From contig NZ_CAUFUE010000012.1 in assembly GCF_959029255.1 (NCBI RefSeq), positions 1 to 64,000 of the forward strand: 64,000 nucleotides of DNA, given 5' to 3'. The notes beneath the pieces are model-generated. The model was not told the DNA's origin. It saw only the letters and a list, made by a program, of their open reading frames with translations, and searched no databases. The position numbers and the translations under genes are program-made. This DNA is from an uncultured Bacteroides sp. (GTDB lineage: Bacteria > Bacteroidota > Bacteroidia > Bacteroidales > Bacteroidaceae). Below are positions 1-9,154 of the stretch, piece after piece (within the stretch, counting starts at the first letter, position 1; each line of letters begins with the position of its first letter).

Positions 1-28
1 TATGCATAAAAGGGGAATTAGCAAAGGT

Positions 29-99
29 TAATCCCCCAAGAATTTAAACTGAGCCTAGATTAATCAAGTACAGGCTCAGTTGTAAAATTGGGGGGATTA
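29..99. repeat. Nested inverted repeat (long hairpin)
   Basis: Outer arms 29-39 and 88-99 (taatcccccaa / ttggggggatta) enclose inner arms 47-55 and 73-81 (aactgagcc / ggctcagtt), leaving a 17-nt apical loop. It could be a terminator of a gene left of the window, a cruciform or a mobile-element end. No T-run follows, which argues against a classic terminator. In the rest of bases 1-290 I see no gene and no convincing promoter. Confidence 0.5.
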
Positions 100-290
100 G
101 GGCTCACTCCAGTCGGACTGTCCTACTTCGAATTGCAGATTTTCTTTCTCGCTAATTTGCATGATATTTCTTTTTAGTCAAAAAAGAGTACAAGATAGCT
201 TCTACGTTTGACAATTTTATTGAGTGAGAGCATTTTGATGCTAATGATTTCTTGGAATTAATAAAATTACCTAATTTTGTAAACAGAATA

Positions 291-869
291 ATGAATCCCT
301 CTCCAATGGACAATATCATTAGTAAAATCAGACAAATCTACCCGGTTTCCTACGAAGCGCTTCAGGCTTTACTGTCGAGTATGCAGGTAAGGTATTATCC
401 TAAAGATACCTGCATAGTGCAGTCGGGGGTAACAGACCGTTTGGTTTATTTCATTGAAGAAGGCGTTGCCCGTTCTATATTTCACCATGACGGGCAAGAT
501 ACTACCACATGGTTCAGTCAAGAGGGTGATGTAACTTTCGGTATGGATTCATTGTACTATCAACAGCCATCAGTAGAGAGTATTGAAACCCTTTCTGATT
601 GTAAAATCTACGTTATCCATATAGATAAGTTGAATGCTCTTTATGAAACCTATATTGATATAGCCAATTGGGGAAGAATTCTGCACCAGAATGTAAATAA
701 AGAGCTCAGCCACATGTTTGTGGAAAGGCTTCAACTTTCGCCCAGGGAACGATACGAACAGTTTAACCGTCGTTATCCCGGACTGATAAACAGGGTGAAG
801 TTGAAGTATATCGCTGCTTTTCTGGGTATTTCTATCTATACGCTTAGTCGGGTACGTGCTCAAAAATAG
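291..869 (+). CDS. Crp/Fnr-family transcriptional regulator
   Basis: A 192-residue protein with the Crp/Fnr layout. The N-terminal beta-roll sensor includes the stretch VYFIEEGVARSIFHHDG, and a short C-terminal helix-turn-helix contains YIAAFLGISIYTLSRVR. Proteins of this kind bind a small effector or act constitutively as DNA-binding regulators; the effector cannot be read from sequence. The frame is open from a TTG at 252, but ATG 291 (MNPSPMDN) is the more credible start, and ATG 306 is a second option. The next gene starts 97 nt after the stop and has its own promoter, so this looks like a single-gene unit. A weak stem (857-865 with 891-899) spans the stop codon and may help end transcription. 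The target genes are unknown. Confidence 0.8.
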   Translation: MNPSPMDNIISKIRQIYPVSYEALQALLSSMQVRYYPKDTCIVQSGVTDRLVYFIEEGVARSIFHHDGQDTTTWFSQEGDVTFGMDSLYYQQPSVESIETLSDCKIYVIHIDKLNALYETYIDIANWGRILHQNVNKELSHMFVERLQLSPRERYEQFNRRYPGLINRVKLKYIAAFLGISIYTLSRVRAQK

Positions 870-922
870 ATATTCACCGGGCTTTTTTGCTTTTGAGCAA
901 AAGAACTTTGTTTTGTATGCCG

Positions 923-930
923 TATCTTTG
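923..930 (+). promoter_or_regulatory. Candidate promoter -7 element for the acyltransferase
   Basis: TATCTTTG fits the Bacteroides TAnnTTTG consensus and lies 36 nt before ATG 967. No well-spaced -33 TTTG is evident. Confidence 0.5.
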
Positions 931-966
931 GCGTCTGAAAATATTAACCAAACAATAGAAATACAG

Positions 967-2121
967 ATGTCGAACTTTTCATCTTCAGTTTTTACAGACA
1001 CAAAACCGCATTATGACCTTCTTGACGGACTTCGTGGCGTAGCCGCCCTTATGGTTATATGGTATCACGTATTCGAAGGTTACGCCTTTGCCGGTGGAGG
1101 AACTATTGAAACTTTCAACCACGGATATCTGGCTGTGGATTTTTTCTTTATTCTTTCAGGTTTCGTAATCGGTTATGCATACGATGACCGTTGGGGTAAG
1201 AGCCTCACGATGAAAAGCTTCTTTAAACGACGTCTGATACGTCTTCATCCTATGGTAGTGATGGGTGCCGTTCTGGGGGCTGTCACGTTCTGCATCCAGG
1301 GAAGCATGCAATGGGATGGAACGCATGTGCCCCTATCAATGATAATGTTGTCATTGCTTTGTTCGATATTTTTTATACCTGCAATGCCGGGTGTGGGGTA
1401 TGAAGTTCGCGGTAATGGTGAGATGTTCCCGTTGAATGGACCTTGCTGGTCGCTGTTCTTTGAATACATCGGTAATATTCTTTATGCCTTGTTTATCCGT
1501 CGCTTATCAAACAAAATGTTGGCGGTGCAAACAGTGTTGTTGGGGATTGCATTGGTATTATTCGCTGTTTTCAACGTCTCCGGTTATGGAAATATAGGAG
1601 TAGGCTGGACACTGGATGGAATAAACTTTGCAGGAGGATTGTTAAGAATGCTTTTCCCATTCTCCATGGGTATGTTGCTGTCGCGAAACTTCAAGCCTGT
1701 CAAGTTAAGAGGTGCCTTCTGGATATGTTCCATTATATTGATTGCTCTGTTTTCGGTACCTTATTTGGAAGGTGCGGAGCCTGTTTGTACAAATGGCATC
1801 TATGAAGCTTTTTGTATAGTCATAGCTTTCCCTATTCTCCTTTGGATAGGGGCGTCGGGGACTACTACAGATAAGAAATCGACCAAGATATGTAAATTCC
1901 TGGGGGATATATCCTATCCGGTTTATGTGATACATTACCCATTCATGTATTTGTTCTATGCATGGCTGATTAAGAACCAACTCTTCACTTTGGGGCAGAC
2001 TTGGGAAATTGCCTTGTGTGTTTACGCATGGAATATATTGTTGGCATATCTATGCCTGAAACTGTATGATGAACCGATACGGAGATATTTGGCTAAACGC
2101 TTCTTGAATAAGAAACGATAG
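967..2121 (+). CDS. Acyltransferase family 3 membrane protein
   Basis: A 384-residue integral membrane protein of the acyltransferase 3 (OafA/NodX/OatA-like) family, whose members transfer acyl groups, commonly acetyl, onto cell-surface or secreted glycans. The hallmark N-terminal motif is present: LLDGLRGVAALMVIWYH, with the conserved Arg and His, then FFFILSGFVIGYAYDDRWG and FFKRRLIRLHPMV. About ten hydrophobic helices follow, and the C-terminal part has the usual DISYPVYVIHYPF segment. The frame is open upstream to 856, but the translation before ATG 967 overlaps the end of the Crp gene and does not resemble the family, so 967 is chosen. No SGNH domain is fused. The acceptor glycan is unknown and no capsule genes are nearby. 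Confidence 0.87.
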   Translation: MSNFSSSVFTDTKPHYDLLDGLRGVAALMVIWYHVFEGYAFAGGGTIETFNHGYLAVDFFFILSGFVIGYAYDDRWGKSLTMKSFFKRRLIRLHPMVVMGAVLGAVTFCIQGSMQWDGTHVPLSMIMLSLLCSIFFIPAMPGVGYEVRGNGEMFPLNGPCWSLFFEYIGNILYALFIRRLSNKMLAVQTVLLGIALVLFAVFNVSGYGNIGVGWTLDGINFAGGLLRMLFPFSMGMLLSRNFKPVKLRGAFWICSIILIALFSVPYLEGAEPVCTNGIYEAFCIVIAFPILLWIGASGTTTDKKSTKICKFLGDISYPVYVIHYPFMYLFYAWLIKNQLFTLGQTWEIALCVYAWNILLAYLCLKLYDEPIRRYLAKRFLNKKR

Positions 2122-2165
2122 CCAAATAAATCCATGCCACTTCTATCTGTCTATGATTTCTTTTG

Positions 2166-3128
2166 TTAGTTGATTATCGGAACATCGATAGTCTCGTTTT
2201 CCTCTTTCCAGTTGTCAACGTTAAAGTCGCCTGATGTCTGGTCAGAGAATATATCTCCCAGACTCAGTGTTAAGTTCAGTTTGGTGTTGGCAGTGAGTGG
2301 AGCAGTCAAAGTCTGCTTGAAACTTTTCACTGCGCCGTTCTTCAGAATTATCGACAGTTGAAACTCCGGCTTTCCTGCAGAAGGGAATAACATGACAGTG
2401 GCGTTACTCATTTGCGTGCCATCCGTGGAGCGTACTAAAGGAAAAGCAATCGTACGGTGGGTACCTTGCGGTTTTCCAGTGTAGTAGTTTAAACCGCTGT
2501 ATATATTGGTGACGCGTACAGCCATACTGTCTATACTGGAACTCAAAACGCCGTTGTCTTTATCCTTTACGATAACTTTCAATCCGGCCACTGTTCTGCT
2601 CAGGGAAGCTTTCAGGCTTTCGGTACCTATTTGGACAGGTTGTACGGCAAATACTAAATCATATACCGGATAATAGATAGTGTCTGCTGCTATCTTGACC
2701 AATGTAAGTGCCTGTTGGGATAAATCGCCTCCTATGGTAAGGGCTGCCTCTCTTACTGCCGGATATGCATAAACGGGCTCTTTGTATTGGGGAGTTCCCC
2801 AATATAGCATATTATAAGTACCTGTTGGTAAGGAAATCACTCGGTTGGTAGGGGTATCGAAAATTGTACCATCTTTCACTTTGTAGTAACCATCCAAAGG
2901 AGTTAATTTATCATTGATGTAATTACCATAATAGATGGAGCCGCCGGCTTCACAGGGAGCAACAGTTAGGATACCGGTTAACGGACTTTGCCCGCTAGTA
3001 GTATTTACACTCATTTCTAAAGCCGGGGTGACAAGGTGCTGGTTGTTGTCCGTCCCGTTACAATTGTCATCATCCGAGCAGCTTGCAACAATAGCCACAA
3101 CGGTCATAAGCGCTATTAATTTCTTCAT
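2166..3128 (-). CDS. FimB/Mfa2-like fimbrial lipoprotein
   Basis: A 320-residue secreted lipoprotein with a lipobox ending at Cys17 (VVAIVASC) followed by acidic residues. The body is beta-rich and has the look of the Bacteroidales FimB/Mfa2 group (fimbrillin-like anchor or assembly subunits): an N-terminal segment giving YNMLYWGTP, a central SLSRTVAGLKVIVKDKDNG stretch, and a C-terminal region ending in a NVDNWKEEN-type segment common at the end of these domains. Family members cap or anchor surface fimbriae, but no partner fimbrillin lies nearby, so this may be an orphan subunit or a surface adhesin. It is transcribed from a promoter back-to-back with that of the esterase gene (3203-3218). 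Confidence 0.7.
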   Translation of the reverse strand: MKKLIALMTVVAIVASCSDDDNCNGTDNNQHLVTPALEMSVNTTSGQSPLTGILTVAPCEAGGSIYYGNYINDKLTPLDGYYKVKDGTIFDTPTNRVISLPTGTYNMLYWGTPQYKEPVYAYPAVREAALTIGGDLSQQALTLVKIAADTIYYPVYDLVFAVQPVQIGTESLKASLSRTVAGLKVIVKDKDNGVLSSSIDSMAVRVTNIYSGLNYYTGKPQGTHRTIAFPLVRSTDGTQMSNATVMLFPSAGKPEFQLSIILKNGAVKSFKQTLTAPLTANTKLNLTLSLGDIFSDQTSGDFNVDNWKEENETIDVPIIN

Positions 3129-3202
3129 TATCTGTTAAGTTTCAGGTTATTCTTTTAGAGAACATTTTTTGCTTCAAATAGTTCTCTATCCTAAAAAGAA
3201 TG

Positions 3203-3218
3203 TATATTTGCAAAGATA
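3203..3218. promoter_or_regulatory. Back-to-back divergent -7 elements
   Basis: TATATTTG (plus strand, 3203-3210) abuts CAAAGATA (3211-3218), which is TATCTTTG on the minus strand. Both match TAnnTTTG. The plus element would drive the esterase gene (ATG 3245) and the minus element the FimB-like gene (start 3128). The two polymerases could not occupy the site together. Confidence 0.65.
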
Positions 3219-3244
3219 AAACACAATGAGACAACACGCAAATC

Positions 3245-5752
3245 ATGAAAAGAAGAATTACTATTGGTTTACTTCTATTGTTCATCTCATGCCTGTGGGC
3301 AGTTGCGCAAGAGAAGAAGATTGTAAAGATTGCCTGCGTAGGCAATAGTATCACTTTTGGTTCAGGAATTCAAAATCGTTTTCAGAACAGTTATCCGGGA
3401 ATACTCTCGCAATGGTTGGGTGAGGGGTATGATGTGCGCAATTTTGGATTGAGCGGACGTGTTTTGCTCAATAAAGGTGACCGTCCCTATATGCAGGAAC
3501 CTAAGTTCCGGGAATTGCTAGCTTTTGAGCCGGATATTGTGACCATCAAGCTAGGTACCAATGATAGCAAACCCTGGAATTGGCGTTACGGAAAAGATTA
3601 TAAGAAAGACTTGAACGAAATGTTGGATAAACTGCAAGAACTACCTTCGCAGCCTAAGGTGTATCTCTGCTTGCCTGTCCCGGCTGTTTCCTCTAAGTTC
3701 GGAATAAGTGATAGCGTAATCGTTAATGGTATTATACCTGTTATTCGTAAGGTGGCAAAGAAGAGGCGCTTGCAGGTTGTAGAGCTTTATGCAGCGATGA
3801 AACCTTATCCCGGTTATTATACAGACGGTATTCACCCCAATGAATCGGGAGCTGCCGTAATTGCCGGTGAATTATATCGGACTCTCACCGGTAAAGAACC
3901 TCCTGTTTATGCCCATCAATCTTTTCCCGGTAAAAAAAGTGATTGGAATGGCTTCGACCGTTATGACTTTGTTTGTAATAGCAGACAAGCTACTGTCGTT
4001 GTCCCGCGTAAGGCTGCTGAGGGAAATCCGTGGATATGGCGTCCGGCTTTCTTTGGTGCATTCCCGTCAGTGGACAAGGCTTTATTGGAAAAAGGTTTCC
4101 ATGTGGTTTATTATGATTTGACGCATCTGTACGGTAGTCCCCGTGCTGTGCAACTGGGTACTGATTTCTATAATATAATGTACCAATTTTATCATCTTTC
4201 TCCGAAAGTAACCTTGGAGGGCTTCAGTCGTGGAGGATTGTTTGCATTTAACTGGGCTGTGAAGAATGTAGATAAAGTGGCTTGTGTCTATGTGGACGCG
4301 CCGGTATGCAATGTGTTCAGTTGGCCCGGACGAGCAAGAAAAAAATTATGGAGCGACCTGTTGCGGGAGTGGAACCTTACGGAAGATGCCATGAAAACAT
4401 TCACTGGCAATCCGGTAGATAATCTTGCTCCTTTGGCAAAAGCGCATATTCCGGTAATTGCAGTTTGCGGAGATAACGATCAAACGGTACCATATACCGA
4501 AAATATGAAGATTGTGGCCGAACGATACCGGGCTATGGGTGGACTTGTAGAAGTTATTCTGAAGCCGGGTTGCGACCATCATCCTCACAGTCTGGAAGAG
4601 CCTGAACCGGTGGTTGATTTCATTGTTCGCAATCAGCCGGATTATCAAAAGAAACAATCTATCCATCGTCGTGGTAACCTTACCAATGCCTACCTAAAGT
4701 TTACGAGGGAGAAAAAAGGGTGTGTCGCTTTTCTGGGTGGTTCCATTACAGAAATGCGTGGTTGGCGTGATATGGTTAAGGAAGATTTGAAACAGCGTTT
4801 TCCTGATACCGATTTCAATTTTATAGAGGCAGGTATCTCGTCTACCGGTACTACTCCCCATTCTTTCCGGTTCGAAAATGATGTTTTGCAGAAGGGCATG
4901 CCCGATTTACTGTTCGTAGAAGCGGCGGTAAACGACAATACCAACTACTTTAATTATATGCAGCAGACACGGGGTATGGAGGGTGTTGTCCGTCATGCGC
5001 GTTCGGTCAATCCGGATATGGATATCATTATGATGCATTTTATTTATGATCCGTTTATCCCATTGTTGGACAAGGGTATCCAGCCGGAAGTGATAATGAA
5101 CCACGAGAGAGTGGCGAATTATTATTATGTTTCTTCCATCAATTTGGCGGAAGAGATAGCCTGTCGTATGCGTGATGGGGAATTTGACTGGAACTATTTT
5201 GGTGGTACTCATCCGCATTGGAACGGTCATAAATATTATGCCGCTGCCATAAACCGTCTCTTTGATTTGGAGTGGAGTGGCAATGTGGCTGGAAGAAAGG
5301 TACAACCCCATGACATGCCGGAGAAACCGATTGATGCTTATTCTTATGATAAGGGCAAATTTGTGGATATTCGCTCGGCAAAACAACTTCGTGGTTGGAA
5401 GGTGGTAGATGACTGGACCCCTACCGTCAAGGGAAATACCCGTAAGGGCTTTGTACACGTACCTATGTTAGTAACCGAAACTGCCGGTTCCAGCCTGTCC
5501 TTTGATTTTGAAGGAAGAGCCGTCGGTATCTTTTGTGCGGCCGGTCCGCAGGCATGTGTCTTGGAATATAGTGTAGACGGGGCTCCGTTCAAAAAGCTTG
5601 ATACATATACCGATTGGAGCCGAAAATTATATATCCCCTGGGTATATTTGTTTGAAACAGAACTTGCACCCGGACATCACAATTTGCGTCTGCGTGTGGC
5701 AAAAGGTGATAAAACCGGTTGCCAAATACGTAATTTTGTAGTGAATGAATAA
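3245..5752 (+). CDS. Three-module secreted esterase (SGNH, alpha/beta hydrolase, SGNH)
   Basis: An 835-residue protein with a signal peptide (cleavage near AVAQ, residue 21). Module 1 (about 25-215) is SGNH/GDSL-like: GNSITFG with Ser35, KLGTND, and the C-terminal TDGIHPNESG supplying Asp and His. Module 2 (about 225-470) is alpha/beta-hydrolase-like: GFSRGG with Ser328, then CGDNDQTVP and GCDHHPH as candidate acid and base. Module 3 (about 485-690) is a second SGNH-like domain: FLGGSITE with Ser500, EAAVNDNTN and GGTHPHWNGH. The canonical Asp three residues before that His is replaced by Gly. The last ~140 residues look like a beta-sandwich. These folds usually deacetylate or de-esterify glycans. 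The gene has its own promoter and terminator but lies just upstream of the SusC/D locus, so it may trim the same glycan. The substrate is unknown. Confidence 0.83.
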   Translation: MKRRITIGLLLLFISCLWAVAQEKKIVKIACVGNSITFGSGIQNRFQNSYPGILSQWLGEGYDVRNFGLSGRVLLNKGDRPYMQEPKFRELLAFEPDIVTIKLGTNDSKPWNWRYGKDYKKDLNEMLDKLQELPSQPKVYLCLPVPAVSSKFGISDSVIVNGIIPVIRKVAKKRRLQVVELYAAMKPYPGYYTDGIHPNESGAAVIAGELYRTLTGKEPPVYAHQSFPGKKSDWNGFDRYDFVCNSRQATVVVPRKAAEGNPWIWRPAFFGAFPSVDKALLEKGFHVVYYDLTHLYGSPRAVQLGTDFYNIMYQFYHLSPKVTLEGFSRGGLFAFNWAVKNVDKVACVYVDAPVCNVFSWPGRARKKLWSDLLREWNLTEDAMKTFTGNPVDNLAPLAKAHIPVIAVCGDNDQTVPYTENMKIVAERYRAMGGLVEVILKPGCDHHPHSLEEPEPVVDFIVRNQPDYQKKQSIHRRGNLTNAYLKFTREKKGCVAFLGGSITEMRGWRDMVKEDLKQRFPDTDFNFIEAGISSTGTTPHSFRFENDVLQKGMPDLLFVEAAVNDNTNYFNYMQQTRGMEGVVRHARSVNPDMDIIMMHFIYDPFIPLLDKGIQPEVIMNHERVANYYYVSSINLAEEIACRMRDGEFDWNYFGGTHPHWNGHKYYAAAINRLFDLEWSGNVAGRKVQPHDMPEKPIDAYSYDKGKFVDIRSAKQLRGWKVVDDWTPTVKGNTRKGFVHVPMLVTETAGSSLSFDFEGRAVGIFCAAGPQACVLEYSVDGAPFKKLDTYTDWSRKLYIPWVYLFETELAPGHHNLRLRVAKGDKTGCQIRNFVVNE

Positions 5753-5755
5753 TTT

Positions 5756-5790
5756 CTTATCCCCCTCAGAGGGTATTTGAGGGGGATAAG
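5756..5790 (+). terminator. Hairpin terminator after the esterase gene
   Basis: A perfect 13-nt inverted repeat, 5756-5768 with 5778-5790 (cttatccccctca / tgagggggataag), lies 3 nt after the stop codon. A T6 run follows only at about 5805-5810, so its termination strength is uncertain. Confidence 0.7.
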
Positions 5791-5891
5791 ATACAAATTA
5801 TACCTTTTTTAGTAACATTTCAGATACGTTGATTAACCAATCTGTCTCCTCTTCATAACAATATCTCTACACTCCTTCTTTTCTCATTTCA

Positions 5892-5899
5892 TACTTTTG
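5892..5899 (+). promoter_or_regulatory. Promoter -7 element of the first SusC/D operon
   Basis: TACTTTTG matches TAnnTTTG and lies 66 nt before ATG 5966, after the preceding terminator hairpin. No clear -33 TTTG is present. Confidence 0.6.
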
Positions 5900-5965
5900 T
5901 CATGGTTTTATTTCAAGCATTGAAAAAGAACAAAATCTTTGATATTAACCATTAAACAATGTACA

Positions 5966-8900
5966 ATGAGAAAAACATTATTGGAAAAGTGCATAAATCT
6001 GCATTTATGCCGTATTGCATGGGTACTCCTACTTCTGGTACCTGCAACCAGTAGCCTTCAGGCTAATCCTTCTCAAAACAAAACCGTTTCGGGTATCGTG
6101 ACGTCTGCCACGGACAATGAGCCGTTGATTGGTGTAAGCGTTCAGGTAAAAGAAGCCGGAACAGGTGCCATAACCGATATTAACGGTAAATACTCAGTGA
6201 CGGCTCAACAGGGGCAGACACTGGTATTTTCTTATATCGGCTATCAATCTCAGGAGATAAAGGTAGGGGCTTCCTCCATTATTAATGTGTCCTTGAAAGA
6301 GGATACTGAAATGCTGGACGAAGTCGTGGTAGTGGGCTACGGTGTTCAGAAAAAGAAGCTGGTGACGGGAGCTACGGTTCAGGTGAAAGGTGATGATATC
6401 GCCAAACTGAATACCACCAACCCTCTTTCGGCTCTGCAAGGACAAACGCCGGGTGTGAATATTGTCTCTACTTCCGGCCAGCCGGGTGCCAACATGAGTG
6501 TGACTATCCGTGGTTTGGGTACGGTAGGTAATTCGCAACCGCTTTATCTTATCGATGGAGTAGGTGGTGATATTTCCACCTTAAACCCTGCCGACATCGA
6601 GAGCATCGATGTGTTGAAAGATGCTGCTTCGGCGGCCATTTATGGTGCCCAGGCTGCCAATGGTGTGGTATTAGTCACTACCAAAAGCGGTAAGGAAGGT
6701 ACTTGTAGGATTAGCTACGACGGTTTTGCCGGTTGGCAGACCGTAGCCCGTAAATTCAACATGCTCAATGCTTCAGAGTATATGAGCATCATGGATGAGG
6801 CTCGTCTTAATTCAGGCATGTCCCCTGTGGATTGGGCTTCACTGAACTCCATACACGATGCCAATGGCAATATATATGATACCGACTGGATTGACCAAGC
6901 CATCAAGGACGGCGGGTTGACAACCAGCCACAGCCTTTCCTTCACGGGTGGTTCCAAGACTTCCACTTATGCCATTTCCGGTGGATATACCGGTCAGGAT
7001 GGACTTATAGGAGGTTCGGACGTCTCTTATTATAAGAGATATAACTTCCGTGCCAACTCCGAACACAAGATGTGGAACGGATTGGTTACTATAGGCGAGC
7101 ATGTAGGTTTTGTCTGGAAAGATACGCGTGGCATGAATACCGGTAACATCTGGAACAATAACCTTCGCAGCGCTTTCTCCGCATCCCCTATTATCCCTGT
7201 TTATGACGCTGATGGTAACTACAATTCCACAGTCAACTCCGATTGGAATGTAAACGACGGTAACCCTTACGGCAACATGATGATGAACCGCTACAACAAT
7301 ACCAAGAATGCCTCGCTTGATGCCAACGTATATATGCAGATTGAACCTATTAAGAACTTGAGGTTCAAAACTGTATATGGCATCAGTTATGGCGCTTCCG
7401 AATATCGTTCTTATACGCCGAAGTATCAGTTCACTCCCCAAACGGCCAACACCGTGAGTAAAGTGAGCCAGAACCATAGCCATGGTCTTACAATGGTGTG
7501 GACCAATACCCTCTCATACGACTTCGATATTGCTGACGAGCATCACATCAATGCCTTGATAGGTAGCGAATTGTCTACATACGACGGTAGCATCACCGAA
7601 GGCTCCAATACAGGCCTTATTCCCGGATTTGATGATTGGGAACATGCTTATTTGGCAAATACCAACGGTACGGAGAACAAGACCGTGAAAGGGGCTCCAT
7701 ACGATGCCAACCGCAGCATGTCCTATTTCGCCCGTTTGGGTTGGACGTGGAAAGAACGCTATATGTTGAATGCCACGATGCGTGCCGACGGTTCATCGAA
7801 GTTTGCCAAAGGTCATCGTTGGGGATATTTCCCTTCCGTGTCTGCCGGTTGGACTATTTCCGAGGAGAAATTCATGGAGCCCGTGAAGTCTTGGTTCGAC
7901 TTCCTGAAGTTGCGTATCAGCTGGGGGCAAGTGGGTAACGCCAACATCAACTGTTACCAATACCTCGCTCCGGTTTCCACCACGAACACCAATTATAATT
8001 TCGGTTCCGGTGGCGGTCAGGATGCTTGGGTCACAGGCTCTTACACCAGCCGCCTGGCTAATGAGAAAGTACAGTGGGAAACTTCCGAACAGTATAACGT
8101 GGGTATTGACGCCCGTTTCTTGAACGGTCGCCTGGCACTTACGGCCGACGGATATATCAAGAATACCAAAGACTGGTTGGTGCAGGCTCCCGTACTGGCA
8201 ACGGCAGGTACCAATGGCCCCATCATCAACGGTGGTGATGTGAAGAATAAAGGTGTGGAACTGGGACTTTCCTGGAACGACCGGATTGGAAAAGACTTCA
8301 CCTATAGCGTAGGCGGTAACTTTGCATACAATCACAACGAAGTGGGAAGCATCCCTACCGAGGACGGCATTATTCACGGTGCCACCAATCAGATATACAG
8401 CAACTCGGAAGAGTTTTACCGCGCCGAGAACGGTCATGCCATAGGTTACTTCTGGGGTTTTAAAACAGCCGGTATCTTCCAAAATGCTCAGGAGATAAAT
8501 GATTGGATTGCTGCCGGAAACGGTGTACTCCAAAGCAATGTGCAACCCGGTGATGTGAAGTATATAGATGTGAACCACGATGGCGCCATCAATGCCGCAG
8601 ATAAGGTAGATTTAGGTAACGGACTTCCCAAATACACATTCGGCATCAACCTTAGCTTGGGTTATAAAGGTTTCGACCTTAGTCTGAATGCTACCGGTGC
8701 CGCAGGTTTCAAGATTGCCCAGTCCTATCGTGACCCCAACTCTTCACAGTCCAACTATAGCCGTCAGATACTGAACCGCTGGACGGGTGAAGGCACCAGT
8801 AACCGTATTCCCCGCGTGACTTACGGTGATGTGGGAAACTGGCAGTTCTCCGACCTCTACCTGCAAGATGGTGATTACATCCGCTTGCAAAATATCACTC

Positions 8901-9151
8901 TGGGTTACGACTTCAAGCGCCTTATCTCCTGGAAAGGCTTGTCTAAATTGCGCCTTTACGTACAGGCCCAAAACCTCTTCACTCTGACCAAGTACGATGG
9001 TATGGATCCTGAAATAGGTTCATACAACGGTACGGATGGTAATAAATTGAATTCAGACGGCACCACCAACCAGGCATGGGTATCGGGTGTAGATATGGGT
9101 TACTATCCGCATCCTCGTACCTTTATTGTAGGTCTTAATCTTGCGTTTTAA
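5966..9151 (+). CDS. SusC/RagA-type TonB-dependent outer-membrane transporter
   Basis: A 1061-residue outer-membrane barrel that would import oligosaccharides or other ligands with energy from TonB-ExbBD. A signal peptide ends near SSLQA (about 33). It is followed by a carboxypeptidase-regulatory-like beta-sandwich (KTVSGIVTSATDNEPLIGVS to GYQSQEIKVG), a TonB-box-like stretch before VVVGYGVQKKK, and the plug signature (TIRGLGTVGNSQPLYLIDG, VLKDAASAAIYGAQAANGVV). The barrel ends in a typical terminal strand (FIVGLNLAF). The start is ATG 5966; the frame is open from a TTG at 5939, but that stretch lacks signal-peptide character. The SusD partner begins 3 nt after the stop. No glycoside hydrolase is in this operon, so the ligand cannot be inferred. 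Confidence 0.93.
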   Translation: MRKTLLEKCINLHLCRIAWVLLLLVPATSSLQANPSQNKTVSGIVTSATDNEPLIGVSVQVKEAGTGAITDINGKYSVTAQQGQTLVFSYIGYQSQEIKVGASSIINVSLKEDTEMLDEVVVVGYGVQKKKLVTGATVQVKGDDIAKLNTTNPLSALQGQTPGVNIVSTSGQPGANMSVTIRGLGTVGNSQPLYLIDGVGGDISTLNPADIESIDVLKDAASAAIYGAQAANGVVLVTTKSGKEGTCRISYDGFAGWQTVARKFNMLNASEYMSIMDEARLNSGMSPVDWASLNSIHDANGNIYDTDWIDQAIKDGGLTTSHSLSFTGGSKTSTYAISGGYTGQDGLIGGSDVSYYKRYNFRANSEHKMWNGLVTIGEHVGFVWKDTRGMNTGNIWNNNLRSAFSASPIIPVYDADGNYNSTVNSDWNVNDGNPYGNMMMNRYNNTKNASLDANVYMQIEPIKNLRFKTVYGISYGASEYRSYTPKYQFTPQTANTVSKVSQNHSHGLTMVWTNTLSYDFDIADEHHINALIGSELSTYDGSITEGSNTGLIPGFDDWEHAYLANTNGTENKTVKGAPYDANRSMSYFARLGWTWKERYMLNATMRADGSSKFAKGHRWGYFPSVSAGWTISEEKFMEPVKSWFDFLKLRISWGQVGNANINCYQYLAPVSTTNTNYNFGSGGGQDAWVTGSYTSRLANEKVQWETSEQYNVGIDARFLNGRLALTADGYIKNTKDWLVQAPVLATAGTNGPIINGGDVKNKGVELGLSWNDRIGKDFTYSVGGNFAYNHNEVGSIPTEDGIIHGATNQIYSNSEEFYRAENGHAIGYFWGFKTAGIFQNAQEINDWIAAGNGVLQSNVQPGDVKYIDVNHDGAINAADKVDLGNGLPKYTFGINLSLGYKGFDLSLNATGAAGFKIAQSYRDPNSSQSNYSRQILNRWTGEGTSNRIPRVTYGDVGNWQFSDLYLQDGDYIRLQNITLGYDFKRLISWKGLSKLRLYVQAQNLFTLTKYDGMDPEIGSYNGTDGNKLNSDGTTNQAWVSGVDMGYYPHPRTFIVGLNLAF

Positions 9152-9154
9152 ATC

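Noticed and set aside
252..290. TTG start for the Crp/Fnr gene
   Set aside because: The 13 extra residues do not belong to the sensor domain, and ATG 291 or 306 are conventional starts.
856..966. Longer acyltransferase starting inside the Crp gene
   Set aside because: The extra N-terminus overlaps the upstream gene, lacks family similarity, and lies upstream of the promoter element at 923.
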